Positions 43,793 to 58,006 of a DNA stretch of 64,000 nucleotides are shown here, piece after piece; the first letter of the stretch is position 1, and the number at the start of each line of letters is the position of its first letter. The notes under the pieces were generated by a model, which had not been told where the DNA came from, did not search any database, and saw only the letters and a program-made list of their open reading frames with translations. Source of the DNA: Enchytraeus crypticus (Eukaryota > Annelida > Clitellata > Enchytraeida > Enchytraeidae). The stretch is taken from contig CAJHZI010000514.1 in NCBI GenBank assembly GCA_905160935.1, positions 2,129,501 through 2,193,500 of the forward strand, written 5' to 3'. The position numbers and the translations under genes were made by a program.

Positions 43793-46700
43793 GTTTTTAC
43801 CGGTTCTCTGATAGATTTTAATAAAACACTTTTATAGTTACTCGGGTAGACTTTTATTATTTAATTTTAGGCACGATGGTTACGGTACATTAAAAGCAAG
43901 TCAGGATATCCGGATTCCAAGTCCTGATTTTCAGTTTATCTAACACGTGTGTTGATAGTAAGATCATCCATTCAATGCTGAGTAAAACATGTACTACCTT
44001 CTTTTGATTAGAGGCATATATATATAATGATATTCTGTTGCGGTGAGTAAGGTTTTTGGCAAGTTAACGGACTTATAAGGAGGTAAATCAGATGATGATG
44101 AGTTGAGGGATGGTGCATCAAGTGATGCTGAAACAGGTGATGAGGACTGAGGTGGTATTGAGGCAAGTGATGTTGAATCATGTGATGGTAAATCAGGTGG
44201 TCATGAAGCAGCTTGTAATGAATCAAGTAACATTCTAAAGCTTATTTGTGCCGACAAACATATAGGTTGGCAGCGAATGCTATCTTCTGAAGATATCAGC
44301 ATGGTGACAATGGAAACTTTCTGATGGCTAATATCTATGGTGATCCTTTACAAAATTTCCTTTTCTTGTTTTCCTGATTTTTTTTATAAATCACTCGTTT
44401 TAGAACTAATTCATTTAACCTCTTGAATCTTTGTATCTATAAATATTGACATTATTTCATTTTTTCACAACTGGAGTCTCATTTCTACTTGAATACCTAT
44501 TTTTTGTACAAGTTTCATTGCTTGAAAGAGTCTTCGACACCATCTTAAAAATGCATATATTTTTGTCAACATTTTGTCTACCGCCTTCAGGATTATTCCT
44601 GCTCTTTTTTGCAGAGTATTAATGTCAATTGGTACGTCAACTTTGTTATATTCTTCACGTGAAAATCAGGTACTGCTGAAGTTACTAATGTTCACTTTGC
44701 TCCAAATTTGATTTCTTTTAACTCATAGTAGCTCATTGGTTTCTTTCTACTAATCTTTTGTCTGGTATTTCAGGGAGTCACGGAGGGTTATAATGGAACT
44801 ATATTTGCCTATGGACAGACAGGAAGTGGAAAATCATTCTCAATGCAAGGCCTCATTCAACCAGATGCTCAGAGAGGCATCATACCCAGGTGAGATTGGT
44901 CGAAGTGACTTTAATGCAAAAATGAATGAGGAGACTCTTGTTGATTAGCCGATCGCTCTTCTTAATTGATATACAATAACGGTTTAAAAGATCAACGCCA
45001 CTAAATATAATGTGAGCTTTAATCAGAACTTCTTTACTTTAATACTTGAAAACTTTCATTTCTAGAATTTCAGTCTATGATGTTGGAATTGTGCTAATTG
45101 TTGTATTATTCTTGCAGACAATAAATTCATTACGGCAGAAATGTTATAATAAAGTACGTTAAGTACATGAATTTAGAAAAGCATTAGACAAAACTTTAAG
45201 TTCACAATATATTTTCCATATACCACGTCTCGTTAAATGGTCTCGTAATCACATATTAGGCCGCAATGTTGTAACACAGAATCACACGAGAATAAAGACA
45301 TTAAACATTGAATACGCTTCGCTAAGAGGATACTGACAGATCTATTACATTATTATATAATAATTAAAAGTAAGTTATTATATAGTAATTAAAAGTAAAT
45401 TATTATATAGTAATTAAAAGTAAATTATTATAGTGATTAATGCAAAACAAAAAGATTCGAGGAAGACCGTGATTTGAAATGCTAGATAATTTGAAGTCTA
45501 AAGTTGATATGAAGAGAAGAGTAGACGATGAAAATATGTGAAGAAGTTATACATGCCGTAGACGTGCAAATAGACAGTGCACTAAGAGAGATAGTAGCTA
45601 ATAGTAATATCTTTTTTATTTGAAAACAATCTGATAAAAGCAGATAGATAACATACGAGCATACGAAATGGAACATACGAGCATAATTAAAATACGTATG
45701 TGGAAGTAATGGATCAGTGATGCAAATAAAAATAATTTTGTTTAAACATAGGTGTAGATTAAATTAGTTTGATTTTAGTAACGTCCCTTAGAAAAATTGT
45801 CACCTAGATTGCTGGGGACGTGACAAAATGATCTCTAATATGCAAGAATCGAAATTAAAACCGTGTTGTTACTTTACTATTGAACGAAGATTAACGTTGC
45901 TTATGAGTAGAGATGTAGAGGCACAAGTCCTTTTATTTTGATTTATTGCCTATATCATGAGTATTCAAATTACAGAAGTTGAACTTGATAGATATATCAT
46001 GAATGCCTATTTGACTTTGGCATATAAAACATATATTGTAATTTCATATATTGCGAAATATATTTTAGAGCATTTGAACACATATTTGAGACGATACAAA
46101 TTACTCAGGGCTCTAAATTTCTAGTCCATGCTTCGTATGTGGAAATCTACAATGAAGAGGTGAGGGATTTGTTGGGAAAAGACATAAAGCGAAAGCTTGA
46201 CCTGAAGGAACACCCAGAACGAGGTGTTTACATTCACGGTAAGCAGTTAAACTAGATATTTAATTTCCTTATTATTACTATTATTTAATTTTAGTCGTTT
46301 ATTTTTAACCTGGCCTCTGTTTCCGTTCATACGCATTTCTCTTCTGTTGTTGAACATTTAAAACTCGCATTAAATGGCTGTGATAAATGAATAAATTAAT
46401 AAAATACATTTTATTAATCGGATTAATTTTTGATAACGTTCATATGTTCAGATGCTTCGATTAAATTTACTTTAGTAATCTTAACTTAACCAAGCATCGC
46501 TATTCAGATATCATTCTCCAGTGTTCTGATTAAATTAAAACGTATAGGCTAATATCGGAAATAATAGGAATCCCTATATTAGTCTTGGTAACTAAAATTG
46601 AATCTACATGTATATTGATATCTTACGTAATAATCCTTTTATCGTACCAAACCAGATCTTTCTATAGTAGTAAATATTATCGCTTTTATTTTGGCTGAAT

Positions 46701-48296
46701 TGAGATACACAGAAGTTAACATATTTTAGAACTTTATATCGACATTTACTTAAAGCTGAAAACTGCTTTAGTTTATTAAAATAATGTAAGCATTTGTAGT
46801 TAACCAAGGTTACTCGTAGATTAATTTATTTTAGTTTGTCCACTTTCAATTTTATTCATTTGTACTAAACACCGAGAATTGGATTTGATTTTTTTCTTCC
46901 TCTTTATTTAAAACGTATTATGAACAACGATTTTCACAGGTTTGTCAAGCTGTTGAATGCGTAATAAAAGTAATTAACCTTGCACGGCTTGATCAGTGCC
47001 GGATTTAGACCTTGGGGGGACCTGAAACACTTGTGCAGGACGGGCCCCCTTAAAAGTATTATACTAAACCTAATCCCCAACCCTAACCGTAACTCTTTAA
47101 AGCCTAAAAAATGGCTTACTAGATACAAAAATTCAACCAACCACAAATAGATACAAATTATAGTGAATAAGCAATTTATATGTTGTGGATACCAACTATA
47201 ATGTGTTTGGCATTGCAATTTGTAAAAATACGTTTGTCAACATTGTGGTAAAGAACGGCTTCAAAAATGCTTATATTTTAAGATTAAAGTGTCATGATTA
47301 TATTGGTAACCATTTGAGCTTAATTTTTTAAAGAAATCTCAGAGGCCTCCTTTGACCGGGGGCCCTCAGAACGTTCTGACTAATGCTTCACGATAAATCC
47401 GGCCTAAATTAATCAAGTGCTAAGTGAAAGATTCACAACTAAAATTTATTGCAGTCAGCCAGTCAGTCAGTCAATTTTTTTTACAGTCAGCTGCTTAGTA
47501 CCGACAATAGTACCTCGGTGGAATATCTTACCGACTTCGCCATTGGCTGGAGCCAGTGGCGAAGTCGGTAAGATATTCCACCGCGGATAAGTATGTGCGG
47601 GTTCAAATCCTGGGCTCGCCCGTAACTGAAATCGCTTTCGAGTGAGGAAACTGACGTTAACCTTAGCTTTACCAGCTTTTAGTACTCTAAATTACGATCA
47701 CAGTAATTACTCAGCAAGTTAGAGTCTCAGCTTAGCTTAAAGTTAGCACACTTAAAATTGATGCTTGCACTCAGTAAATGTATCTGATCCTGAGAATGAT
47801 TTCAAGTTCATTCCTTAGAGTAAATTTAGCGATCCTTTACGAAACATATTCAGAATCCGGGTGCACTAATCCTATATCCTGGAATCCGAGAATGGAACTA
47901 GGAAATGTGCTATTGAGTATTTTATTACTGACAACCAGATTTATCGAAGCACATCTGTAAGAACGTAGCGGACTGCGGGCGAGTGATGGAGAAAGGATGG
48001 AAGAACCGTTCTACGGGCGCAACATTGATGAATGCGGACTCGTCTCGCAGTCATTCCATATTCACGATTCATCTGGAGAGATGTGAGACAGATTCTACGG
48101 GTGAGGATCGAATCAGAGGCGCCAAGCTGAATCTGGTGGATTTGGCCGGAAGTGAAAGGCAGTCCAAAACAGGTTCCTTGTAGTCTTATGTACAGGTCTA
48201 CCTAATAATTATGAAATCTTGTCTGTCAAGTAGTAACATTTATTATGGAACAGAAATTATCAACTTTTCAACATTTTACCTCTATCTTTTTCTTTC

Positions 48297-48338
<42 letters not shown>

Positions 48339-49453
48339 GTTCTCCAAATGATAAGTTCGAGATATATTTCTATCTACACATTCCACAGCCTGCACTCGAG
48401 CTTCCTATCAACTCAATCAACCTGAAAGTTTAATCAACCGCAAGGCTGTGCCTTACCGAAAACGTCTTTTTTAGCCGTAGTAGAAATGTCTTCTTTAGTG
48501 TTTTGCGTAATTGTCTCTTGTAGTCTCGGGTTCCTCAGTATATGGTAGATATATTTTCAAGGTCAGGACGCATTAGCGGAGGGCCTTTGATATAGTGACT
48601 CGTAAGTGTGCTCACTTTGACTTGGATGATACGCTTGGATAATTTCTATGACGTTCTTGATATTGTCTTATAGCGAGAAATCGGACGTTAAATTCTAATT
48701 GATTGATTGGTTTGATGAATAATAAGGTGCTACCGGTGATCGATTGAAAGAGGCCACGAAGATTAACCTCTCTCTATCCGCTCTTGGTAACGTCATATCG
48801 GCTCTAGTCGACGGTAAAGCCACACATATTCCTTACCGTGACTCGAAGCTAACTAGACTACTGCAAGACTCTTTAGGAGGAAACACAAAGACTCTGATGG
48901 TGGCCTGTCTTTCGCCAGCTGACAACAACTACGAAGAGACCTTGAGCACTTTGAGGTACGCTAACAGGGCAAAGAACATCAAGAACAAGCCTAAGATCAA
49001 TGAAGATCCTAAAGATGCCATGATCAGAGAATATCAAGATGAGATAAAGAGGCTGAAGGCTATGCTACGAGGAGAGTTGCCTGTTCAACTTGATGGTAAT
49101 TTTCAATCGCTTTTGATCATAAATTACTTTCAATTTTAATCTAAAATCTTATTTAGTATTTATGGTTAAGAATTGTTTAAGCTATATTTTCTGAGATAGT
49201 CTGAGTACTATTAGGCACTCAAATTGCAAAAAATTGGTGTACGTATCTTAGAGCCTTACAAAAAACTGGACGGAAGCGTGAGGATGGAAACGAAAAACAA
49301 CCTCAGATGTAAATATACATGTATAACAAAATATGATGTCAACGCAACCTAAGAAAGTTATGATCCTAATAATGATAGCCATTTTATTACACGTATGTTC
49401 AATTAATTTTTTTCAATATGCTCTTGGAAGATCGCTTTTGTAAATGAGATATA

Positions 49454-49500
<47 letters not shown>

Positions 49501-52500
49501 AATATATTTTATGTAGACATTTCAATTGATTGACTACCAAGAAGAGAGGGACAGAAAAAGAGGGAAACTAAAGACATGTTAAAAGACTATATTAATGGAG
49601 AGTGGGGTGTGTTTAGCCTATGAATTGTGTGGTGAAAGGTGAATATGAGCCTATAATAGTCACAAATTAGAGGTCACAGCTTCATCAATACACTGTAAGT
49701 AACACTCATATAGAGTACAGCTTCTTCTTCTTCTCTAAGTACCGTGCCTGTTCCAAGCCTGGGCGGTCATGGTCATATTCCTCCATATGTCTCTGTTCAT
49801 TTTTGCTCTGATCATCTCTGTTTCAGTTAACTTATCCATTTTGCTAAGACTCTTAATAAACGTAATCGCTGTCGACCCTTGCATGTTTTGCCATCTATTT
49901 TTCCTGTCACTACGGTGTTTTCAACTATTTTGTTCCGCATAATGTGTCCGAAAAACTTCATCTGTTGTCGTCGTAATCGGTTCAAAAGGTCACGACAAGT
50001 TGACATTCTTTGTAAAACATCTTCATTTTTAACGTGGTCTTTATAAGATATACATAGCATTCTTCTATAAAACTACATCTCTGTTGCCTCAAGTTTCGAT
50101 TCCATTACAGAAGAGATTGTCCAAACTTCACTTCCATATAACAATATTGGTTGAATATATCAATGAAGAAATCTTTTTTGGTATCAATTGATAATTTATG
50201 GCTTCTGAAAATCTTTGACATTCTGTTATATGCCTCCTTAGCCATGGCTATTCTTCTGTTTATTTCCTTGTCACATTTCCCATTTTAATGGATAACTGTC
50301 CCTAAATATATGACTGATTCTACTTGTTTGACATTTTGACCTCTTACTTTGATTATGCATGGCTGTGGGGAAAGAATATAGTACAGCTAGTCTACTCAAA
50401 AAGTTTTCTATTTGCAGAAATGTACAACGTTTTCTATAACCTTATATATTTCATTTTTCAGGTGGAGGCAGTGAGCCAGCAGCGAAAAACAATAAAAAAG
50501 ATAAGAATCTTAACAAAATCGACATCGAGGCTGAAAAGGAAAAGATTAAAAAAGTATTTTTCACATTTATTATCTCCTTTTTTCTATGTTTTATCTTTTC
50601 TCTCTTACGCCATATTCCTACACAAAGAAATTAATAAACACACGAGTACGTCTTAATAAATAGCAACACTAAAAAACAACTTTCACGCTCACAAATGAAC
50701 ACGCTAGTGATCACTCATTTCAAGTGCTACAACTATTTTCAAATGGTTGGATTATCTCTTATCACAGAGTGTGTGTGGATGCACAGTTCTTATCACTGAC
50801 CAGGGAGTGTGTGGGTGTACAGTTCCTATCACTAACCAGGGAGTGTGTGGGTGCACAGTTCTTATCACTGACCAGGGAGTGTGTGGGTGCACAGTTCTTA
50901 TCACTGACCAGGGAGTGTGTGGGTGCACAGTTCTTATCACTGATCAGGGAGTGTGTGAGTGTAGTTTTTATCACTGACCAGGAAGTGTGTGGGTGCACAG
51001 TTTTTGTCACTGATCAGTGAGTGTGTGGGTGCGCAGTTCTTCTGTACTGATCAGGAAGTGCACAGTTATTATTATTTATTATTATTAACCACGAAAATTT
51101 ATATAGCAGTGTCAGGAACGAAATCGGTCTTCGAGACTACTTTACAGAGAGTGTACAATAATAATATGCTAAACAAAAATTATATTTAAATTAAAATTTA
51201 TATCTTTTAAATTTGAATAAAAAAATTCTCCGCATGGCGGCACTGGTAGTAAATTCGCTCAGTTGTCATAATTCGGATCACAAGGTCTACGCTAACTGAC
51301 CCAATCCTAACATTACTGACCCAATCCTGACATTACTGACCCAATCCTAACGTCACTGATTTTGTAGAGAAACCCAATTTACTTCTAAAACAGTGTTGCC
51401 TTTATTTTGCTTTTTATTACGATTATTTTTTCTTCTTAGTATCAAAAATATTGTAAGAACCATGCTGTTGTTGAACAATAATTAGATTTTTTGAAAACAG
51501 TTTATGATTTATAAAAGCCAAAAAGCTAAAGTTAACGTCTGTTTCCGCAATGGAAAGCTATGCCAGTGACGGACGAGCCCAGAATTTGAACCCTAGCATA
51601 GTGATCCGCAGTCAAATATCTTACCGACATCGTCACAGGCTCCAGCCAGTTGTGATGTCGGTAAGGGATGTCCAGCATATGTAGGGAGAGCGTTACTCTT
51701 CATAACTTAAGACCTATGTAGATTAACTCCTATTTAAGGTAATATTTGTAATGTCTACGCAGATTTTGAAAGGTAAATCTATTGGTTTAACTTTATTTGG
51801 TTTTACTTGAGCAACGAACATCGACAATTAGCGACATCGCTTATGAGTGATCTTTGAGTATGACTAACCTTGAAGTATGACTAATATTGAAGTATGACTA
51901 ATATTGAAGTATGACTAGTCTATAAGTATGACTAACCTTGAAGTATGACTAATCTTGAAGTATGACTAATCTATAAGTATGACTAACCTTTAAATATGAC
52001 TAGTCTTGAAGTCATGCTTCTTCATGCTTCAAGACTATTCATATTGAAAGGTTAATCATATTTCAAGATTAGACGTAATATATGACTAGTGTATAAGTAT
52101 GACTAACCTTAAATATGACTAGTGTATAAGCATGACTAACCTTTAAATATGACTAATCCGGTAGAACGACTAATTTAGTTGATACCTCAATCAAAAAAAT
52201 TCTCTGCGCTGTTGCATATGAAAAAGTGATATTGGTTAAATAGTAGAAAAATTAATTCAGTCAAAGATGTAATTTTTAAGTAGACAGGAGACTATGTCTG
52301 TGTTATAGTTTTTGTGTTATATTGTTTATATTTTCCTGCCTTTTGTATGGTGGTGAAATAAATATTCTTATATTTGATTTTCAGGAATATGAAAAAGAGC
52401 TGAAGAAAGTGAGAGATGAGCTGAATGTAACAAAGGCGTCAAAGGATGAAGTTGATATGGAATTGAGTCGACTTCGAGAGTTTTACGAGAATAAGCTACA

Positions 52501-55500
52501 GTCTGTTGAGCAGGATGATGAGTTTAACACTGTCACAGGTAATTCATTCGATAACTCACGTTCTCGCTTTTCCTTTACTACAAATGGGATATTCCAGCAG
52601 TTGTTCTGCAATCAGAATGACTGTTGCTTTCACATTTCTTTTTGTGCAATTATAAGGTAAGTAAAATAGAAATTATTCAGCCAGCTCTTTACTTGGAAAA
52701 CATGAATATTGATCTATTGTACACATTAGTTGATCTATTCTTCATTATGTTGTAACTTAGTTTAATTTTATCTCCACTTATCACTGTGCTGAACTCTTAT
52801 ATTCATTTTAAAAAATTTGTAGCAATTTCTGGAGCGTAGTTGCTAACCAAGCGAATGCCCTTCCTGACCCTGGTTTGAATCTTAATACTTTGTCGCCTTT
52901 TACGACACGTTCACTTAATTAATATATTGCTATTCAAAAATGAGATATTAATTTTCCTTTTGATGTAATGTAATTTTCGCTTTAACTGCTATTAATTTAC
53001 GTTTATAGTATAAACAAAAGTAAGGAAATTAATAAACCACTACATTTATATCTATAATTTTCAACAAAAATTAACAAAAAGATTAAGATTGAATAAATAG
53101 AATGAAATGAATTTATAAGGTTATGACGATCACGTCAGAGTTTTAGCAATTATTACATGTAGAGCATTTAAATTATTTGTGTATTTATTTTAATTGCTGC
53201 GCAAAATGCTGTGCACCTTGGCTGCTACACTTTGTGTTACTATGGGCATTTCATTCACTTTCAAATGCATTTATTTGTGTTGCTTTTTCAGGGGAAAAGA
53301 AAGATGTTGAAGAAAATGTATCAGATTTCGAGGTTAAGCATGCTCTACGTATCTCTAGCTTAGACGTGCTACAGTATTTTTGTAATTCATTTAATAATTC
53401 TATATTTTCCGCATTAAGCTAGACAGTTGTAGACACACTGAATTTAATTTTTGTGTTACTAAGTAAATTAATTTTGCTCATCGCATATTAAGTTATTCAT
53501 AATAACTTATAATTTCTTGCGTTTTAAAACCAAATGTTTAGAGCACAAGGAACTTTCAATTGATGATGAATGATAAGTTTATATCTTTATAAATTTGTCT
53601 TTTGTAGAAGGATAACAAAATAAAGCGCCCCGACGAATTTGATAGTGATGGTAGTTTATCAGTTGTTACTAATGGCAAAATACAGAATGCGCAGAGAAAA
53701 AAATCAAATAGACATTCTACAAAAGGCAACATCAATGTTAAGAGTAACGGTCGAAATAAAGTCCGACCAGATAACTATCCTAACAGTGGAGATTATTCTC
53801 AAGTTGACTTGAATTCAGAAGATATAAAATCCGATGATCAAAATACAGAGGATTTTAATGATGATGTTCAAGATATGAATTCAACGCATCAGAACACAAA
53901 GAAATCCTTAGTCGTCGAAGCAACGGATATAACCGCGAATGAAGCTATGAAAAGGTATTAAAAGCTATATAAGCATTATTTTTGTCTGTCTCTAAAGCAG
54001 TACTTTAAGGTATGCGCTCATCACGTAAAAATCATGATCCTCCTACGAATTAGGCCCTAACTATTTTATATAAAGCAATATGTTTAAAACTTTTACATTT
54101 CTTCTATTATTATCCGACAAAAAGCTTAATATAGGGGGCCTAGGTTTTATCAACTGAGCAGACATTCATATCAATTAAGCCATCATCAAGACTACATTTA
54201 AGGCACTGGCAGAAACTGCTTGAACCAGTTACTAAATTTAGCTTCTTGGCTTAAAGTGTATTGACTTAATGGTTTAGCATGTTCGTATTTAGTGGCCTAA
54301 CTTGTTTTACCCAGCATCATTCTGCGTGATATCCTCGGTTACGTACATAATGACTTTAATTTTGTTCATTTATTTGCAAGTTTAATATTAATTTTAGCAA
54401 AAAACTTTCACTAGCTATTACTTCAATATACTGTAATATGTTCCCACTTTAAAATTAAATTTTATATTTAGAAAACATGGTTTCATTCGTATTAATTCCC
54501 ATTGTAAATAGTACGCCGAAGCCTAGATGGAATTTTCGTAAGGCCAAGTGGTCGATATTTACGGAGATGTTAGACCGAAGTGTGTCAGCCATTCCTACGA
54601 CGAAGGCCTCAATAGACGAATGCTACAATCGCTTCAAGAAGGCTATATGGAAAGCAGCTGCAAGTCAATACCTCGAGGTATCAGGCCGAGTTATATTCCA
54701 GGCATCAACGATGAATGTGCGGAACTGTTAAGGGAATATAAGAAAACAGGTGAAGCCGATGTAGCAGATAAAGTAATTGAAGCGCTTGACAGCAGCTGTA
54801 AAGCAAAATGGCGAGAGAGTACATCAGAGATGAGCTTCTCAAGATCAAGCAGAAAAGGAGTCTCATACGTAGATTAGGAGCTGTCAAAAAACCTATTCAA
54901 CCGGTTCCCTGGAACCTGGAACCGAGAACTAAACTTAGAATACAGGAGGAATGGAGGAAATTTAGGATTTCGAATCAAAACCTCGATCAGTTCGAATCGT
55001 TTTCCGTGGAAGAATTTATACTAGCAGTGAAAGAAGTGAAAATGGGAACAGCGGCAGGTTATGATGCCATATTCCCAGAATTCCTAGCCCACCTTGGCCC
55101 ACTTGCAACTGTATGTTTGTGTCATATTTTCAACCGAGTGATTATTATTAAATGATGCCTAGAGACTGGAGGCAAGCCAAGGTGATTACAATTCCAAAAC
55201 CGGGTAAGAATCCAAAATTGCATCTAACTACCGCCCGATTTCATTGCTGAGTGTATGTTATAAGCTTTTTGAATGAATTATTCTTCGACGAATCCAGCCA
55301 ATCGTAGAGAATATATTACCAATTGAACAAGCTGGTTTTCGTCCTGGAAGATCCACTTCCGATCATGTCCTAGCCTTTACGACCTACATTGAGAAAGGTT
55401 TTCAAGAAGGTCTCAAAAAAGGTGCAATATTCCTTGACCTCACAGCAGCGTACGACACTGTATGGCATAAGGGTCTGCTAGTAAAGCTCTCAAAATGTAG

Positions 55501-57847
55501 GCCACAATGGTTCACGGATATAGTGCACACGTTTATGAAGGACAGACGTTTCAGAGTTCACATGAACGACGGGAAAAGTAGATGAAGGAATCAAACGAGC
55601 GGTCTCCCACAAGGGTGTGTTCTATCTCCTACCCTATTTAACCTTTACATCAGTGACCTCTCTCCGACTACTGCGCGACAGTTCGCTAACGCGGATGACA
55701 TTTGTTGCGCTGTTCAAGGTCGAACATTTGGAGAAATCGAGCGTACATTAAATAACGATCTGTTGCTGATGACTAAATATCTAAAGAAATGGCGTCTCAT
55801 TCCAAGCTCCACAAAAACAGTCACAAGTGTGTTTCATCTCCATAATGCTAAAGCTAACTACAAGCTTAATGTGTCTATGGATGGTATACAGCTACCCTTT
55901 GATCCTCTACCGGTTTATCTTGGTGTAACTTTGGATCGCACGCTGTCGTACAAGGAGCATTTGAGTAAAACGGCAGCAAAAATAAAGTCAAAAAATAATC
56001 TCTTGCAGAAATTTGTGGGAACAACTTGGGGCGCGGATGCAGTCACATTAAGAATATCAGCGATTGCTCTGTGCTATTCGGTGGCTGTCCATCATGGGAA
56101 CGTTCGCCTCATACAAAACTCGTCGATGCGCGTCTAAATGACTCCATGCGCATAGTTTCTGGGACAATCAAATCTACTCCAACGCCGTGGCTCCCAGTTC
56201 TTTGTAACATACTGCCCCTCATATCCGTCGAAAGGAGATAGCACACAAGCAACTGCAGAGGGTCCGTGAAAATCATGCCCTCACTTTATCACTGGACTTG
56301 TCTAATCCTCCTCCGAAGAGACTCAAATCTCGATATCCTATTTGGGAGATGTTGCAGCAATGTGATCCCTTGGTGTCTCTGTCCCAGTGGAGATTAGAGT
56401 GGTCAGTCGCTAATGTTAGAAACCACCATCTGGATCAGGATCCGTCTCAAGCGCTACCAGGAAAGAATTTCTGCAGAGGAAGTTGGTGCCATTTGAATCG
56501 TTTCCGTACGGGTCATGGTAGATGCAGAGAAAGTAAGTTTCGCTGGGGTATTTGTGATTCACCGCTTTGCGACTGCGGCCAATCGCAAAACATGAAACAT
56601 ATCGTTGAGGAGTACCCTCTATCCCGCCTACCGGGTAGACTGTCTACGCTAAGTTGCCTTACAGGTGAAGTAACTATCTGGATTAACGCATACGCTAATT
56701 AAAATAAATTTGTATTAATTACATACATGTAATATTATTCTCTTTTATAAATTAAAATTCATGTGCTGTTCACAAAAATACATAATATTACTCTTTTTAT
56801 TTAAAAGTATTCAAACAATCAATTTTTCAAAGCATTATAATATACAAAATCCCGTACAATAATCTTGCATATGCGCTTTGTTGGGGTAGGTTTAGCATGC
56901 TTCGTTTAGCATACGCATCAATAAACGAAGTTAAGCAACGTTGGATTCGGTTAGTACTTGGAAATGTGACCACTTTGGAAGACCAAGTGGTCTCTCTCTT
57001 ACTGCACTGCCTACTGGCAGGTCCATGGCATATAACGCCTCCACTCTTCCCTGTCTTCCGCCTTCCTCTTCATTTTCACATATGAGTGGGTCTTTAAATC
57101 ACCTAACATACCTAATCTCGGCCTGCCTCTGCGTCTCATTCCTTCAATTCTACCTTCTATGACTTTTCTTAATAGGCCTTCCCCCTTAGAATGTGTCCTA
57201 TCCAACTCTTCTTCCTATTTCTTAATACATTTATCAACTGTCTATCTGTACCAACTCTTTCCAGAACTTCCTCATTTGTAAACTTTTGAGTCCAGCTAAT
57301 CCTCTCCATTCTTCTCAAAATCCACATTTCCAATGCCTCCAGTTTCCTAATATCTTCCTTCGTTAAGGTGACAAAGTGGTAACAGATTTTAAAAAACAAA
57401 CGCCAAAGTGTTGGGAGGGTTTAATCATCGCAGTGCACTACACTGCTTTGTACCGTTTATAGGCAACGATTACTAATAATCATAGAAATAAATAATTAAG
57501 GAAAAACTACAAAAGCAGTAACTTAAGCTAGAAAACAGTAGTAAACTTACATGCGTCTGTCATGTGTGTATAACAAAAAGAAAACTTAAAAGTATTGTTA
57601 ATTAATTTATTATGCAGAATGAAAGAGTTGGAACAGAAGTATCAACTGGTTGGCGGCGAAAACAGTGGAAATAAGGCATTGATAGAGAAGCGCAGAAAGA
57701 GAATGAAATACGCTGAAGATCGGCATAAGAAAATAAGAGGTATTCAAATAAAGCCGTCTCGCTCAATAAGTCATGCAAACAAGCTTGTGTCTAAATTTTA
57801 GTGCTCACTAGACTAAATATACTTATTCTAAACACCCTCCACTAGTA

Positions 57848-57908
<61 letters not shown>

Positions 57909-57954
57909 AAGGTTTAACGTGCGTTTCCTTATAAAAGGATTATGTCAGGGACGT

Positions 57955-58006
<52 letters not shown>

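Larger units (their letters stand above)
46239..47938. other. KIF17 intron 3 (AT-rich, a MITE and a SINE)
   Basis: Apart from the hAT-like MITE (46994-47406) and SINE C (47516-47680), nothing recognised. Confidence 0.5.
49096..50461. other. KIF17 intron 5
   Basis: Holds an (AT)n microsatellite (49457-49498) and a LINE fragment (49700-50345). Otherwise unrecognised. Confidence 0.6.
50554..52384. other. KIF17 intron 6 (two satellites, one SINE)
   Basis: Besides the 36-bp satellite, SINE C and the 17-bp satellite listed separately, 51293-51360 holds three copies of ACTGACCCAATCCTAAC(A/G)T-type units. The rest is unrecognised. Confidence 0.6.

Noticed and set aside
50724-51020. Repetitive open frames on both strands
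   Set aside because: The 36-bp satellite is a multiple of three and has no stop in several frames. It lies inside a KIF17 intron.
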